A stretch of DNA of 64,000 nucleotides from Adenanthera pavonina (GCA_026686845.1 JAIVEN010000011.1:27762501-27826500); one strand, 5' to 3'; numbered from the stretch's first letter, positions 22,624 to 35,409 are shown. The notes: generated by a model from the sequence alone, not told the origin. Translations and numbers: made by a program.

Positions 22624-23036
22624 TAAGTCTTTTTCTTTGATGGGGTGGTGGGCTTTTTCTTTTTCCTAGTTTTCTTCTTTTCTTTTTCTTTCTTCTCTTT
22701 TTCTTCCTTTTCTTTATCTTCTTTCTCCCCCTTTTTGTCATTAGCAAATGGAGGGAATTGAACTGCTTCAGCATCTATCCGAGCTATGTTCTAATCAAGT
22801 TTAATCTTCCATTCCTTGATTCTTTGAAGTCTTTCATCTAGAGAAAGAGGGAATGTGGAAGAAGAAGCTGGAATTGAGGACATAGGGATAGGCCGAAGTG
22901 GCGCATCAGTATGAGCAGGAGGAGCAGAAGGAAACATAAGGATAAAAGGAATTTCTGGCATCACAGGAGGTAAGACAGTAGGATGAGGAGCAGAAGAGGG
23001 GTTAGGATTAGAGGGAATGTTTATTACTTCTTGCAC
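22624..23036 (-). pseudogene. Proline-rich then lysine-rich ORF remnant upstream of the copia 3' LTR
   Basis: Reading from 23036 down, the frame gives an N-terminal proline/serine-rich stretch (about 55 residues), an ERLQRIKEWKIK segment, one in-frame stop near 22791, then a highly charged Glu/Lys tail ending in KKKT. It sits about 300 bp before the polypurine tract, between where pol would have been and the 3' LTR. In Sireviruses that position can hold an extra, sometimes env-like ORF. No transmembrane segment or domain is recognisable, so the assignment is by position only. Confidence 0.35.
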
Positions 23037-23239
23037 AGCTGTCTCAGCTAAGTAACTAATACCCTCAAAGGAAATGGGATCAGGTGGAGGAGGAAAGAGA
23101 GCATTGATTTCTTGTCTGAGTTATTGGAGATAGATTTGGTGAATGAAGTTTCCTTCAGATAAAAGAACTAAAGCTCTATCCTGATTCTGGTTAGTTTCCA
23201 TTATTTGATCAGATTATGATAACTCTTAAATTTTCACTA

Positions 23240-24174
23240 TTGTTATTCCCCATAGTTAGTGGTTTTGATAATTAATTTTGGCTGATTTTGAATTTTTAAA
23301 TGATTTTCATAATTTCAGGCGATTTTTGGATTTATGAGAATTTTGAGATAATTTTTGAAAATTAAGTTTTATTTTATTTTTTTTACTTTTATTTTTTAAA
23401 TTATTCCAAAGAATTAATTATTCCTATTTTATTCTATTTAATAATTCTCAATGTAATTATGAGTTATTAGTGCTTTAATTATAATTAAAAATAATTAAGA
23501 ATTGACTCATATAGGGGTAAAATTGTCAAAAAGTTTCAGAAATTTCTTCTTAGTATTTTATTTCTTTTATTTTTATTATTTTAAAATATAATTTTCCACT
23601 CATTGAGCTTAAACTTTATCTAATAATTAATTTAATTTTCTTGAACTAAAATTTAATCTGTATTTATTTAATTAAGCATATAATTTATCTGCAATAATAT
23701 TTTCTTGCAAGTCATGATTCATGGAGATTAAAATTTTGAAGAGAGATTTTAATCATCTAACAGGAGATTTTATGAAAAATTTATTTTTTTAACTTTCTAT
23801 TTTTTCTCTTTTTTACTTACTTATTTATATTTGACTTTATTTTAATTATAAAAATCACACATTTCTTGCTTCAATTGCGTGCGCCAAAATGCCTTCTTTT
23901 CTTCCTTAGAACCCTTCCATTCTGAAAGAAAAGCAGACGCCGCCTCTTTTCTTCTTTCATCTTTTTGCTTTCGGTTTTCTTTTTTTTCTCACTTACTTCC
24001 CCCGTTGTCATCCATTCCAGGCTCAACTCTTCCATTTCTAGCTTCTTTCTTCCCATTTCTTCACCTATTTCCTTCAACCCACTATCATTTATTTCTTTCC
24101 CATCCATTTTTCTGCAATAAAACTGAGCGTAAACTCACTCTCCCACACACAAAAATCTGTGTTCTCATTGCTTC
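23240..24174. repeat. Dispersed AT-rich repeat (related to 43.74-44.16 kb) inside the copia relic
   Basis: About 23410-23830 matches 43740-44160 in the same orientation, with landmarks 'ttaagaattgactcatatag' / 'ttaagaattaacccatatag' and 'cttagtattttatttctttt'. The rest (23880-24110) is C/T-rich. Open frames on both strands here are composition artefacts. Confidence 0.5.
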
Positions 24175-24388
24175 ATTAATCATTGAAATATATATCTCAT
24201 TTAATATTGGGTAAAGTAAAATTCAAAACTTAACTACGTTTTTTTACAAATGAATTCCTAAAATATAAGAAACAATTTTTCAATATTTAAAAAACTTTAA
24301 TTTTATTCTTTATATAACTTGTGTTTCTTTGATATTAGATTTTCAAACTCAATATTATTTAGAATCATCAAAACCATTTAAATTAACA
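24175..24388 (-). repeat. Truncated LTR fragment of the copia relic
   Basis: Collinear with 22120-22328; the remainder of this LTR is missing. Loss of most of one LTR with the adjoining interior suggests a deletion after insertion. Confidence 0.65.
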
Positions 24389-26695
24389 GTAGTAAGTGAG
24401 ATGTCAAAGAATTTCTTTGATCTTTCTAGTTTCTATCATTTTATTCCTTGAAAAAATTATTTGATATGTAGAATAAAATAAATTTATAATTTCAAAATAT
24501 CTTTTGTGGATTTGAAGAAGCTTGGCTAGTAAACATTATCATCTTTTAAACATTATGGATGACAACTTGTTTTTCTTCATATTTTATTTTGTATCGGTGG
24601 GAAGACTAATTTCGCAATTAATGGTACTATAATCATTATCATTATTATCTTTTAACGTTATTCTTGATATCTATTAATAAAATAACTGCAGTGTAGTTGG
24701 AGCAAGTGGAAGGGAAGTACCATCAAGAGTATAAATCTTATTAATAAAAAAAACCATGTTGAAAAAAATGCTTCTAATTAAATATGATAATAATCGAATA
24801 TAATTTAACTATATAATATACAAGACAGTTGCATAAAAAAAATTATATTCTCACATTAGTTTTAAATTAGAATGCTCTTGATGGATGAAAAGAAAAAGGG
24901 GAATTACATATGAGACCAGTATAATGAATTAATTATTAAAAAAAACTTTAATTGAAAAAAATATTAAAATCTAAAATAATGAGCAGTAAAATTGAGAGGA
25001 TGAGAGGCAACAGATCCTATTTTGTAATTAATTTATTATCTTGATCTTAAAATGTAATTATCCCAAAATAAAAATTCAGAATGCTGTTAGGAACTTAAAT
25101 ATTGATTCAACAATCCGACTGATTCTCAGTTTTCTATTGCAGTTTGCAGGATTTGCGTTGCACCACCATATCCTACTTGGTATAAATGATAGAAAATTGT
25201 TTTTCCCACGTAAAAAAGTACTCATTCTATTATTCTTCATTTTTCTTATCATTATTAAACAAAGCTCCAGTATTTTTTTTTCTGGATCAATACAAAGCTT
25301 CAGTACTGAAAGATCAAGATATGTCCAGATCTGCCATTACTTATGTGTTGCTTACTTGAAAAAACTTAAAACATTTTCTTTTTAATTACAAGGCATGGTC
25401 TATATATGTGGGGTTGTGATTAAAATGAATGGGTCATTGTGCAGTGGGAAGTGTAGTTCTTTTAAAGAAATATGTGCTTCCATCTAATCAAATATCCATA
25501 GTCTTCAAAGCTAGCTTCCTACATGCATCGTCTTTAAAGCCAGGTGGCTGCTTTTTTGCTATGAAGGTATCATACCACGTCAACCTCTGAAAATGGACTC
25601 TTGTGCCTCCTCACTAGGTATACTATACTATACAATACTTATCATCATTCATCGCGTCCCTTTTTCCCATATTTCTCCTTACTCTCCATCTCATTTAGTG
25701 TTTAAACTCTGAATTCCAATCTTTCCAAGTTGAAGATACTAAGAAGTTGGAAAAGTTAAACGCAAAATACTGATACCATATATCAAGAAGATCAGTGAAC
25801 ATATGATATTCGATTGTGCTTTCTGTTTAACTTCATCATTCTCAACTTGAATCCGAATCAATGGAGATCTTAACTTTGTTTTCTGGGTTATTTTTCTCTC
25901 TAGTTCTCTCTGTCTAGGATGCTAGTTTCTTTAGGGTTTTAGGATAGATCTTCTGCCGAGATTCAATTAAAAGATTAGAAGAGTTTTCAACTTTAACTTA
26001 TTCAATGGATTACTATATTGCATTCAATCCAATGGGCCCCTTGGTCTTGTCTGAGTTTTATCATTCCCAAAAAGATTCGTACTTTCCCATGAACATGCAA
26101 AAGATTCAATCTTTAAAAGATGATTTTTTTTTTTTAGAAAAATAACTTCTGCATTACGTGAAATTCTTGATTTCTTGCTTCACACGTATATTTATTGGTT
26201 TCACATAGACAAAAGCCTGCAGACAGTTAATTCATGATCAGAAGACAATATTTCTTTTTTGTAAAAATCTTTGAATTGGTTGTTTATTCATGATCAATTT
26301 GCCAAGTGCATTAGGTTTGATCTGTCCATATAATTAAAGCTCTCATGCAAATCAGAGTTGAACAGTGTGCATGCAAATAAGATTTTATTCATTAATCCTT
26401 TTTTTTTCTAAGTGCCGTAATAGCATGTATAGACCGGAATTTATTTTCACCGTGTGAGAATTTCTTCAGTTGTGTTGATTGGTTCTTGCTTCTTGTGGCA
26501 CTATAAAGTTAACCAAGGACATCCTCTTGTTTGGAAGGTGTTCGTTATAATGATTTGCCAATAATTAGCTTCTTGTTGTGAAACTTTCTGCTGTCACTCT
26601 AATCTGTTTTCTTTTTCTAATATTTTGCTCGTGTAAATCTTAAAGTTCAAATATTTTATAAGGTAATTGAAGTTGTTGTCGACCAAAAAGCAATT
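24389..26695 (+). repeat. ABCC 5'-flanking segment, copy 2, leading into pseudogene 1
   Basis: It resumes the segment interrupted at 20578 and runs into the ABCC pseudogene at 26.7 kb. It is collinear with copy 1 (17280-20300) and copy 3 (33210-34080 and 35890-36130). Open frames at 17764 and 25041 are two versions of the same non-coding stretch and share no conserved protein. Confidence 0.7.
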
Positions 26696-26697
26696 AA

Positions 26698-26708
26698 ATT
26701 TTATATAA
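26698..26708 (+). promoter_or_regulatory. TATA-like box of ABCC pseudogene 1
   Basis: TTTTATATAAA lies about 75 bp upstream of the proposed start codon (26777). The second gene copy has a disrupted version (TTTTATCAACAACATATAAA) at about 36134-36153. Confidence 0.45.
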
Positions 26709-26776
26709 AGCAAGAAGGCAAGTGTACTTTGTGTCTGTTCTCTGCAACTTTCGCAACAAGAATGAACAGAAACACA

Positions 26777-29700
26777 ATGAGCATAGATTGTTTTACTTTT
26801 ACCGCATATGCAGGGGGCATCTCAGAGATTTGCTTCAGAGATTTTAACCTTACCTCAATTTGCAAACAAAGGATAGCAATAGACCTTGTGAATCTGCCGT
26901 TCCTTTCAGTTTTCTATTTATCGTTGCTCATCACTTGGGTAAGAAAGATTCCTGCAAGTAATAGTTTTGGAAAGAGATGGGTTTCCACAGCAGCCTTAGT
27001 GTGTTGTGCTCTTATTGGCATAGCTTATTTCAGTATGGATTTGCGGGATTCCATTGCCAAAACCAGTGACTTCAATAGGCTGAACTGGTTGGTTTACATC
27101 ATCAGAGGACTAGTTTGGATTTCATTAACAGTTTCCTTGCTTGTTCATAAACCAAAATGGATGAAAGTTTTGAATTCTATTTGGTGGGTTCCTTTATTTA
27201 CTTTGGTTTCTGCTCTTAATGTAGAAAGTTTGTTCAAAGGGCAAGAACTTCAAATTTTCTATGTGGTACAATGGCCTGTACACTTTCTACTTGTCTTATG
27301 TAGCTTCCAAAACCTCGGTTACTGTGTCTCACAATGCATCCCACAAGAAACCAATTTAACAGAGCCTCTTTTGGGTCCAAGGGAAGAAAATGATCGAACA
27401 GAACTAGACCGTGCTGCATTTTTTAGCAAACTGAGTTTCTCTTGGATTAATCCTTTACTCAGTTTGGGTTACTCAAAGCCTCTAACTCTTGAAGACATCC
27501 CTTCTCTTGCTTCTGAAGACGAATCTCACATAGCTTACAAAAAATTTGCTCATGCATGGGAGATTTTGAGGGAAGGGAACTACAACAGTACCAAAAACTT
27601 GGCGCTTTGGTCCATTGCCAGAATTTACTTGAAAGAGAACTTCCTGATAGCAATTTATGCATTTCTCAGAACAATTTCTCTGGTACTTTCTCCTTTACTA
27701 CTCTATGCTTTTGTAAAATACACAGATCACCCTAAGAAAGGCATGAACGAAGGCCTTTGGTTGGTGGGGTATCTTATTGTCACCAAGCTGGTTGAGTCTT
27801 TGTCCTAAAGGCATTAGTTCTTTAATGCAAGGAGATCAGGAATGAAGATGAGATCGGCTCTAATGGTTGCCGTCTATAAAAAGCTACTGAAGCTTTCAAG
27901 TTTAGCTAAGAGAATGCACTCAACTGGGGAGATAGTGAACTACATTGCAGTTGATGCTTATAGAATGGGTGATTTTCCATGGTGGTTTCATCTGACATGG
28001 ACAAGCTCATTGCAACTTCTTCTTGGTATTGGGGTTCTTTTTGGTGTTGTGGGTATCGGTGCACTTCCTGGCTTAGTCCCTCTTCTTATATGTGGCCTTC
28101 TCAATGTACCATTTGTAAAAACCCTACAAAAGTGTCAAAAAGCATTTATGATTGCACAAGATGAACGTTTGAGATCAACTTCCGAAATTCTTACTAGTAT
28201 GAAAATCATGAAGTTACAATCTTGGGAGGATAAATTCAAGAGCTTAGTTGACTACCTTCGCAGTAAAGAGGTCAATTGTTTGACTGATGCACAGATCATG
28301 AAAGCTCATGGGACATTTATGTATTGGATGTCTCCTACCATCATTTCATCAGTAATTTTCATCGGAGTTGCCATTTTTCGAAGTGCCCCATTGAATGCTG
28401 AGACAATCTTCACAGTTCTTGCAACCCTGAGGATTATGGGAGAACCTGTTAGGGTGATCCCAGAGGCTCTTTCCATTATGATCCAAGTTAAGGTCTCCTT
28501 TGACCGTTTGAACATCTTTTTGCTTGAGGATGAGACAGAAAATGATAATATTAGTAGAAATGCATATACAAGTTCAGTTAACAGCATCGAGATTCAAGCA
28601 GGTAACTTCACTTAGGATCAAGCATTATCGTCTCCAACTTTAAGAGATGTGAATGTAGAAATCAAACAGGGTCAGAAAATTGCAGTTTGTGGGCCAGTTG
28701 GAGCTGGGAAATTATCTCTCTTATATGCAATACTTGGAGAGATACCAAAAATTTCAGGAACTATAAGTTTTTAGCTGAGAAAGTTTACCTTATTATCATG
28801 TCAAACTGATTTCAATGATCTCATGATTTCTTCTTTTCATGGTGATGAAAAACAGGTCAATGTAGGGGGAACTCTTGCTTACGTTTCTCAAACTTCCTGG
28901 ATCCAAAGTTGGACTATACGTGATAATATACTCTATGGGAAGCCAATGGACAAGATTAGATATGAGAATGCCATTAATGTTTGTGCCTTCGATAAGGATA
29001 TTAATAGCTTTATCCATGGAGATCTTACAAAAATAGGCCAACGAGGGGTTAACATGAGTGGAGGACAAAAGCAAAGGATTCAACTTGCTCGTGCTGTCTA
29101 TAATGATGCTGATATCTATCTTCTTGATGACCCTTTTAGTGCAGTTGATGCACATACTGCTGCTATTTTGTTCTACGTAAAAAGAAACAATTTTAGAATA
29201 TTTGCATGCTGGAATTGAAAAGCATTAATCTCAGTACCTTCTATTTATCTAATTCAAGTTATGTGATTGCAGGATTGTGTCATGACAGCTCTAAAAGATA
29301 AAACAGTCATTCTCGTCACTCATCAAGTCGAATTTCTCTCAGTGGTTGATACAATTCTAGTAAGTTATCTCATTGCAAATCTACACTTTTGTTTAGGGCT
29401 TTGAGTAAAACTCTTATATATAAACAGTTTATGAAACTTCGGGTAATGGAGGGAGGGAAAGTTACTCAATCAGGTGGCTATGAGGATCTGTTGACAATTG
29501 GGACAGCCTTTGAACAACTAGTGAATGCTCATAAAGATGCATTAATTGAGGTGCATCAAAATAATGAAAACCAAATGGATCCTGAAATAGTAGAAATAGA
29601 TCAGCCAGAGGAGGCACATGGATTTTATCTTGGGAGAGATAAGATTGAGGCTGAAATTTGTGCCAAGGGTCAACTTACCCAAGAAGAAGAAAAGGAGATT

Positions 29701-32282
29701 GGTGATGTTGGCTGGCAGCCATACTGGGACTATATCTCTATCTCAAGAGGGTCATTGCTACTATCTTTGAAGTTATTAGCAGCGTTTGCTTTTGTTGCTT
29801 TGCAGGCTGCCGCAGCATTTTGGCTGGCTCTAGCCATTGAAATCCCAAAAGTAACTAGTACCATTTTGGTTGGAGTTTACACAATTATTTCATTTCCTAG
29901 TGTTGTCTGTGTATATCTAAGAGATTTTTGTGCTGCATATCTTGGGTTAAAAGCTTCTAAGGCCTTCTTTTCTGATTTCACTAACGCTATCTTCAATGCT
30001 CCAATGTTGTTCTTTGACTCAACCCAAGTGGGGCGAATATTAACTCAAGTAAGATTCCTTCAATTCCAACCAGAATAAATGTCTAATCTATATCATTACT
30101 CTATTTTTCAATGGTTGTAAATCTACTAACTCATTTATGAAACTAAAATCAATCTTTTTGGTGTAGGCTGCATCAGATTTCAATATCCTAGATTTCGATA
30201 TACCTTTCTCCAAGAACTTTTCAGTATCCACAGTAATTGAACTTCTAGCAATCATTGGGATAATGGCTTCTGTCACATGGCAAGTCCTTCTTGTTGCTGT
30301 TCCTGCCGTAGTGGCTTCACATTATATTCAGGTTTGTCTTGTTTCTTTCTATTTCTCATTCTCTAGTCTTGTTCTAATTCCGGACCTTTTAACGTGGTTT
30401 TCTTTTGTGTGGCCTCAAGGGTTATTATCAATCTTCTGCACGGGAACTAACAAGAATTAATGGAACCACAAAAGCTCCAATCATGAGTTTACATCTGAGA
30501 CATCACTTGGAGTAGTAACAATAAGAGCTTTCAACATGGGGGATAGATTTTTCCAAGACTGCTTAAAGCTTGTGGACACAGATGCAACACTCTTCTTTTA
30601 TTCTAATGCTTCCATGGAATGGTTGGTTTTAAGGATAGAAGCACTTCAGAATTTGACACTCTTCACTTCTGCTCTTTTGCTAGTTTTACTTCCAAAAGGA
30701 GTCTTGGTTCCTGGTAAATTCGCATCACAAATTAGATTATAATACATTATATATCCAACTAAAAATGTGCATTATTGTTCACATGCAAATAATTCATGCC
30801 ACACCTTATGTATCTGCAAGCCTTATGGGACTTTCTCTTTCATATGCTTTGGCACTTACAGCAGCCCAAATTTTTTTGACAAGATGGTTTTGCCACTTAA
30901 CAAATTATATTATCTCTGTTGAAAGAATCAAGCAATTTATACATATACCCGCAGAGCCTCCTTCCATTGTTGAGAACAATAGACCTCCATCTTCTTGGCC
31001 TTCCAAGGGCAGGATAGATCTTCAAGACCTAAAGGTAACAAAAAGTATTACATGCATAACTCTTGATCTTAGTCACTTTATTCTCACTATTTTAAATATA
31101 CGACTTCAGATCAGATATAGTCCAGATGCTCCATTAGTATTGAAGGGGATCACTTGTACTTTTGAAGAAGGGAATAGAGTGGGAGTTGTAGGAAGGACTG
31201 GAAGTGGAAAAACCACACTTATAAGTGCTTTGTTCCGTTTAGTTGAACCTGCAGGTGGAAATATTCTTATAGATGGCTTGAACATATGCTCAATAGGGCT
31301 CAAAGACTTGAGAATGAAGTTAAGCATCATTCCACAAGAACCAACTCTTTTCAGAGGCAGTATTAGAACCAACTTGGATCCTCTTGGCCTGTACACTAAC
31401 GATGAAATATGGAAGGTGAATAATTTAGCTCCGCCATTGGATAATAAATTACTATACCTTGACCATATCAAAGAACACAAGTTTGATTGGTTTTGCTTTT
31501 TAATAGGCTTTGGAGAAATGTCAGCTAAAGACAACAGTTAGCAGCCTACCTAAATTGTTGGATTCTTCCGGTGAGTTAAATACAATAATTTGAGGTTATG
31601 TTTGGACTATATATAATAGAAAGGAAGGGAAAGCTTCATTCAAACTTTTTCTTTGTTTGAAGGTTATCAAGATAGTGAAGAATTTTTAACTGTCCATTCA
31701 ATGTCTTCCAAAAACTTTATGGCAATGTTGTTCATGGTTATGTACTAATTTTGAAATATTCTTTAACGTCGTAAATTTTTTTATTCAAGAAAATAAATCC
31801 TCTTTTGAATAATTTAACAGTGAGCGACGAAGGTGAAAATTGGAGCGTAGGACAGCGACAACTCTTTTGTCTTGGAAGAGTTCTTCTCAAAAGGAACAGA
31901 ATTCTTGTACTGGATGAAGCTACTGCTTCCATCGACTCTACCACAGATGCCATTCTTCAACAAGTTATAAGGCAAGAATTTGCAAAATGCACAGTTATAA
32001 CCGTTGCTCATAGAGTTCCAACTGTAATAGATAGTGACATGGTCATGGTCCTCTCTTTTGGTAAGCTGGCTTTTTCCCTCCGGCTCTTAATATGCTCTTC
32101 TTCTGTCCACACTAACTCAATATGATTGGACCCATTTTTTGGTGACTTTAGGGGAACTGGTTGAATATGATGAGCCTTCAAAGCTTATGAAGACAAACTC
32201 TTCATTTTCTAAGCTGGTGGCTGAATATTGGTCCTCCCGCAAGAGAAATTCCTCCCAAAGTGTAAGCATGCATCAAAATTAG
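26777..32282 (+). pseudogene. ABCC8-like: ABCC8-like ABC transporter (MRP subfamily), 11-exon pseudogene 1
   Basis: Full-length ABCC architecture: TMD0 with five hydrophobic segments (26880-27340), L0/TMD1 (27400-28600), NBD1 (28613-29500), TMD2 (29740-30960) and NBD2 (31110-32282). Inferred exons: 26777-28762, 28856-29176, 29273-29359, 29443-30048, 30167-30331, 30420-30713, 30820-31034, 31110-31415, 31507-31570, 31821-32060, 32152-32282. Intact motifs are the NBD1 signature MSGGQ and Walker B YLLDD, and NBD2 Walker A GRTGSGKT, signature WSVGQ and Walker B LVLDE. Lesions: stops at 27806 (TAA), 27815 (TAG) and 28613 (TAG); donor at 28763 ATAAGT for GTAAGT; acceptors at 29441 (GG) and 30818 (AA) for AG; a one-base deletion near 30491; NBD1 Walker A GPVGAGKL lacking the Ser/Thr. 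The family exports glutathione or other conjugates across vacuolar or plasma membranes; this copy cannot encode that. ATG 26777 is chosen because copy 2 aligns from there. Confidence 0.9.
28691..28714 (+). other. Altered NBD1 Walker A motif in ABCC pseudogene 1
   Basis: The codons read G-P-V-G-A-G-K-L. The family motif ends in K-S or K-T, and the hydroxyl residue contacts Mg-ATP. TTA here is one change from TCA (Ser). Confidence 0.8.
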
Positions 32283-33205
32283 CATTATGTTTTGGTCCAA
32301 AAATGCTTCTAGGAGAACAAAATTTTTTTGCAAATTATTTTCCTATTGTTACAGCGGAGACACTATTGTGCTGTAATTGCAAATTTATGTACAACTAGCA
32401 TAGCTCCAGTGCATTTTACAAGAATCGTCAAACTTGAGCTTGGAAATTGAGCCAAGCATTATAGGGAGGATGCAAACTTTTCAAAAGAATGTAAGAAATT
32501 GGGATAAATAGTAAATTAACAGTGATACTTTGCCCTCTACTTTTGTATCTATGTTGATTTTTTTAGTAGTTTTAATTATTTTTTGTTTTAAAATAAATAA
32601 AACACATAAAAATACTTAGCCATTTGTAGAATGGAAATTCCTTCAATCTCTCTCCCATCCCATCAAAATTTGGAAAGAATGAAAATTACTGTGTAGAACG
32701 GAAAATCAAAGAATATGAAAGACTTAATCATAAGGGAGGATATATACTTGGTGGGAACATAATTGCATCTACTTGAAACACCATGTGACGAAATTCTAAA
32801 TTTGTATAAAAAGCCAAAGAAGACGATAAGTTAAGAAAAAGGATAAGGCATTAACGGTGGAGGAAAAAACATTGGCAAAACAAAATCTTTGAGTGACATT
32901 CTCTCTGTTTTTTCTTCTGTCTTTGTCTTTCCTTCTATTTAGAACTTGAATGTGATTATTTATAATATCATCTGAATGTGAAAATTAATGGATTTGACGA
33001 TGATATTGAAACAAGCTGCATCACTATAAGAGGGTTATCTGATATGGGTCTCCATCAGATTAAATTAATGTTATTATTTATAAAAAGTAGTCTACATAAG
33101 GTTGTGCCCAAAATTGATGGATCATACAGGTATGGTCCACGTCAAGTTGTGACTAGATTTGATGGATCATGGGGGGAAGTACATAACATATACAAAACAA
33201 GTATT
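32283..33205. other. Spacer between the two ABCC copies
   Basis: This contains the 3' flank of pseudogene 1 and gene-free AT-rich DNA. The open frame at 32978-33421 crosses into the duplicated flanking segment and is not conserved in the other copies, so it is rejected as a gene. Confidence 0.5.
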
Positions 33206-34080
33206 GTTTCCATCTCATTAAATATTCATATTCTCTTCCAAGCTAGCTGGCTTCATCCTCTTCAAAACCCAGTCGCTGTTTTTGCTTTGAAGGTGTCAGA
33301 TCAACCCCAAGCTCTGAAAATGGACTCCTTTGCCTGCTCACTAGCTATAGTACTACACTTATCATGCATTCTTTTTTTTTTTTTCCATTTCTCCTTGCTC
33401 TCGGTCTGTTTTAATATATAAATTCTTAACTCGAATCTTCTAAAGTCGAAGATAATGAATTGAAGGAAAACTATATACTTATTTCATACATATGCTCAAC
33501 TTTTTATTTATACAAGATAAAGTTATATTGAACGTATTGTATCAGTACTTTGTGTTCACCATGTTCATGTATCCTCAACTTCAGAATATTGGAATTAAGA
33601 AACACTAATATTTTGACTTTGTTTCTGTGTGCCAGTTCCTTCCTTCCTTCTTTCTTTTCTGTTTTATGTCTCCAGCTCTTTCAATCTATGATGCTAGTTT
33701 CCTTAAGAGTTATAGAATAGATCTTCTCCTGAGATTCAGTGAAAAAGAAAGATTTGGGAGCTTTCAACTTTAAAAATTACTTTCAAGTTCCGACGTTGTT
33801 GGTTTCAATGCTTTCAATCTCTCTTTTCAGCTGTAAGTTATGAACTTTTCTTTAAATTTGAGAAGATTTAGAAATTCTGGGTTTGTATGGGCTACATTTC
33901 ACTCATATTTTTTTTTTGGTAAAATATTTCACTCATATTGATTATTCGATGGAAAGCTTCCTTTCTCACTCTTCCTCCTACGTGCTTGCATTTCTTATTT
34001 GTTTATGGGTTGGGCCCCTCAACCTTGCCATACATCTTGAAGTTTTATACTAACTCCATTTTGAAATGATTGTTGTGTTA
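33206..34080 (+). repeat. ABCC 5'-flanking segment, copy 3 (distal part)
   Basis: Collinear with 25450-26100 and 18640-19290: 'atattcatattctcttccaa', 'ctcactagctatagtactac', 'tgatgctagtttccttaaga'. It is separated from the proximal part (35890-36130) by about 1.8 kb of inserted DNA that includes a Mutator-like element. Confidence 0.65.
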
Positions 34081-34500
34081 TGCATATGGATTAAAAAAAA
34101 TATTAAATAGTCGAGATGGTAACAAAGTTCAATAATATTTGAATAAAATACTGTTGTCTTAAAACATAAAAATATTGAATTATCTATTTTGTTTTATTAA
34201 ATTTCACTTGGCTCTAGTTACCATCATTTTCATTAATTAAAGAAAATATGGTGTAAAAATAATTAATGCTTGGTTAAAATTTTAAAACAGAGATAATTTT
34301 TTTTAAAATTAAAATTCTAGATTGATAATTATTTTTAAATTGAGGAAGTGCTTTATAAAAATATACCATTTGATGAATGTGTAAAATATTTAAAATTTAG
34401 TATTTAAAATATTTTTTTTAAAAGAAAAAATCTGCATCAGACAAGCCTCTTGAACAAGAGATGATATTTTTTCTATGAAAATCTTCAAACAAAAAACATT

Positions 34501-35400
34501 GGGGCAATAAAAGTTAGAGGCCAAAATGACAAGTTAATTACAATTTTAGTCTAAAATATTTCAAAATTCTAATAATATACTTAAAGTCGTTAAGTGATTA
34601 AAAATAAGATTGAAGTTACAAAAATTTTGGAAAATCAATATGAAAATTTTCACAAGTCAGTGTCAAATTTGAGAAGATCATTGTAAAATTCGTAGAAGTG
34701 AGAAGTGAAATTTTAGTTCATTTTCATTGTTCAATGTAAAATCCTTGAAGATTATTGTGAAAATGTTTAAAAATCAGTGTTAAACTTAGAAAGATCATTG
34801 TAAAATTCCTGTAAGTGATAAGTAAAATTCTTTAGTTTAATTTTGTTGTTCGTAATAAAACCTTGGAAGAATAGTGTAAACATTTTAACTAATTTTTCGG
34901 GATTCTATATAAAACAATGAAAATGAACTAAAAAATTTTACTTTTAGGAATTTTATACTAATTTTCCCAAATATGACAATTATAAAAATTTTAATGGCAA
35001 AATTGGGTTTTGATACCAAAAAATTAAAATAATTGGTTTTTTTATTAAATTTGGAAAAAATTCAATCCTCACAGAAAATTATCAATTCTCACTTGGCAAT
35101 GTTTAATTCTCACTTGATAACAAAAAAATCGATTCTTAATTGAAAATTTTCAATTCTTAGAAAGATTCAATTCTAACCTTAAAATAAGATAAACTTTGGT
35201 TCTATTTCCTGAATATTTTACTTTTTTGGTCTTTTTTCCCCCCAATTTTCCCAATTTAAATCTACTCTTCCAAAATTTTATTAACTTCAATTTCATTTTT
35301 TATCACTTAAGGAGCTTAGATCTATTATTAAAACTTTGGAATGTTTTGGCCTAAGATTACAATTAATTTGTCATTTTTAGTCTCTAACAATTATTCCTCC
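34501..35400. mobile_element. Mutator-like TIR element (non-autonomous), 900 bp
   Basis: The ends form inverted repeats of about 130 bp: left GGGGCAATAAAAGTTAGAG, right (other strand) GGAGGAATAATTGTTAGAG. Nine-base flanks AAAAACATT (34492-34500) and AAAAATATT (35401-35409) form a target duplication with one mismatch. The interior carries direct repeats of about 120 bp (34645-34760, 34761-34880 and a partial third). No transposase frame is present. Confidence 0.75.
34645..34950. repeat. Degenerate ~120-bp minisatellite within the 900-bp TIR element
   Basis: Two units share 'agaagatcattgtaaaattc' / 'agaaagatcattgtaaaatt' and surrounding words; a third is partial and rearranged. Confidence 0.55.
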
Positions 35401-35409
35401 AAAAATATT

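Larger units (their letters stand above)
20579..24388 (-). mobile_element. Sirevirus-like Ty1/copia retrotransposon relic, reverse orientation, internally deleted
   Basis: A full LTR (20579-22328) and a 0.2-kb LTR fragment (24175-24388) bracket about 1.8 kb of internal sequence. Read on the minus strand, the region before the full LTR is 'ttgtcatcatcaaaaagggg' and then LTR TGTTAATTC..., a junction style I know from Sireviruses. A second purine tract (GAGGGGGAGC, about 22393-22402) precedes it. The LTR ends are TGTTA...TAACA. Flanks GTTAG (20574-20578) and GTAG (24389-24392) look like a 5-bp target duplication with one base lost. No pol domain remains. Confidence 0.65.

Noticed and set aside
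23871..24214. Overlapping plus and minus frames of 111 and 78 codons
   Set aside because: C/T-rich low-complexity sequence gives open frames on both strands; no protein family recognised.
26777..32282. Calling ABCC copy 1 a functional gene with extra introns
   Set aside because: The stops lie within conserved coding blocks that copy 2 reads through, and splice-site losses and a frameshift are also present.
32978..33421. 147-codon frame between the ABCC copies
   Set aside because: It runs from unique DNA into the duplicated promoter segment, is not conserved in the other copies and has no domain.
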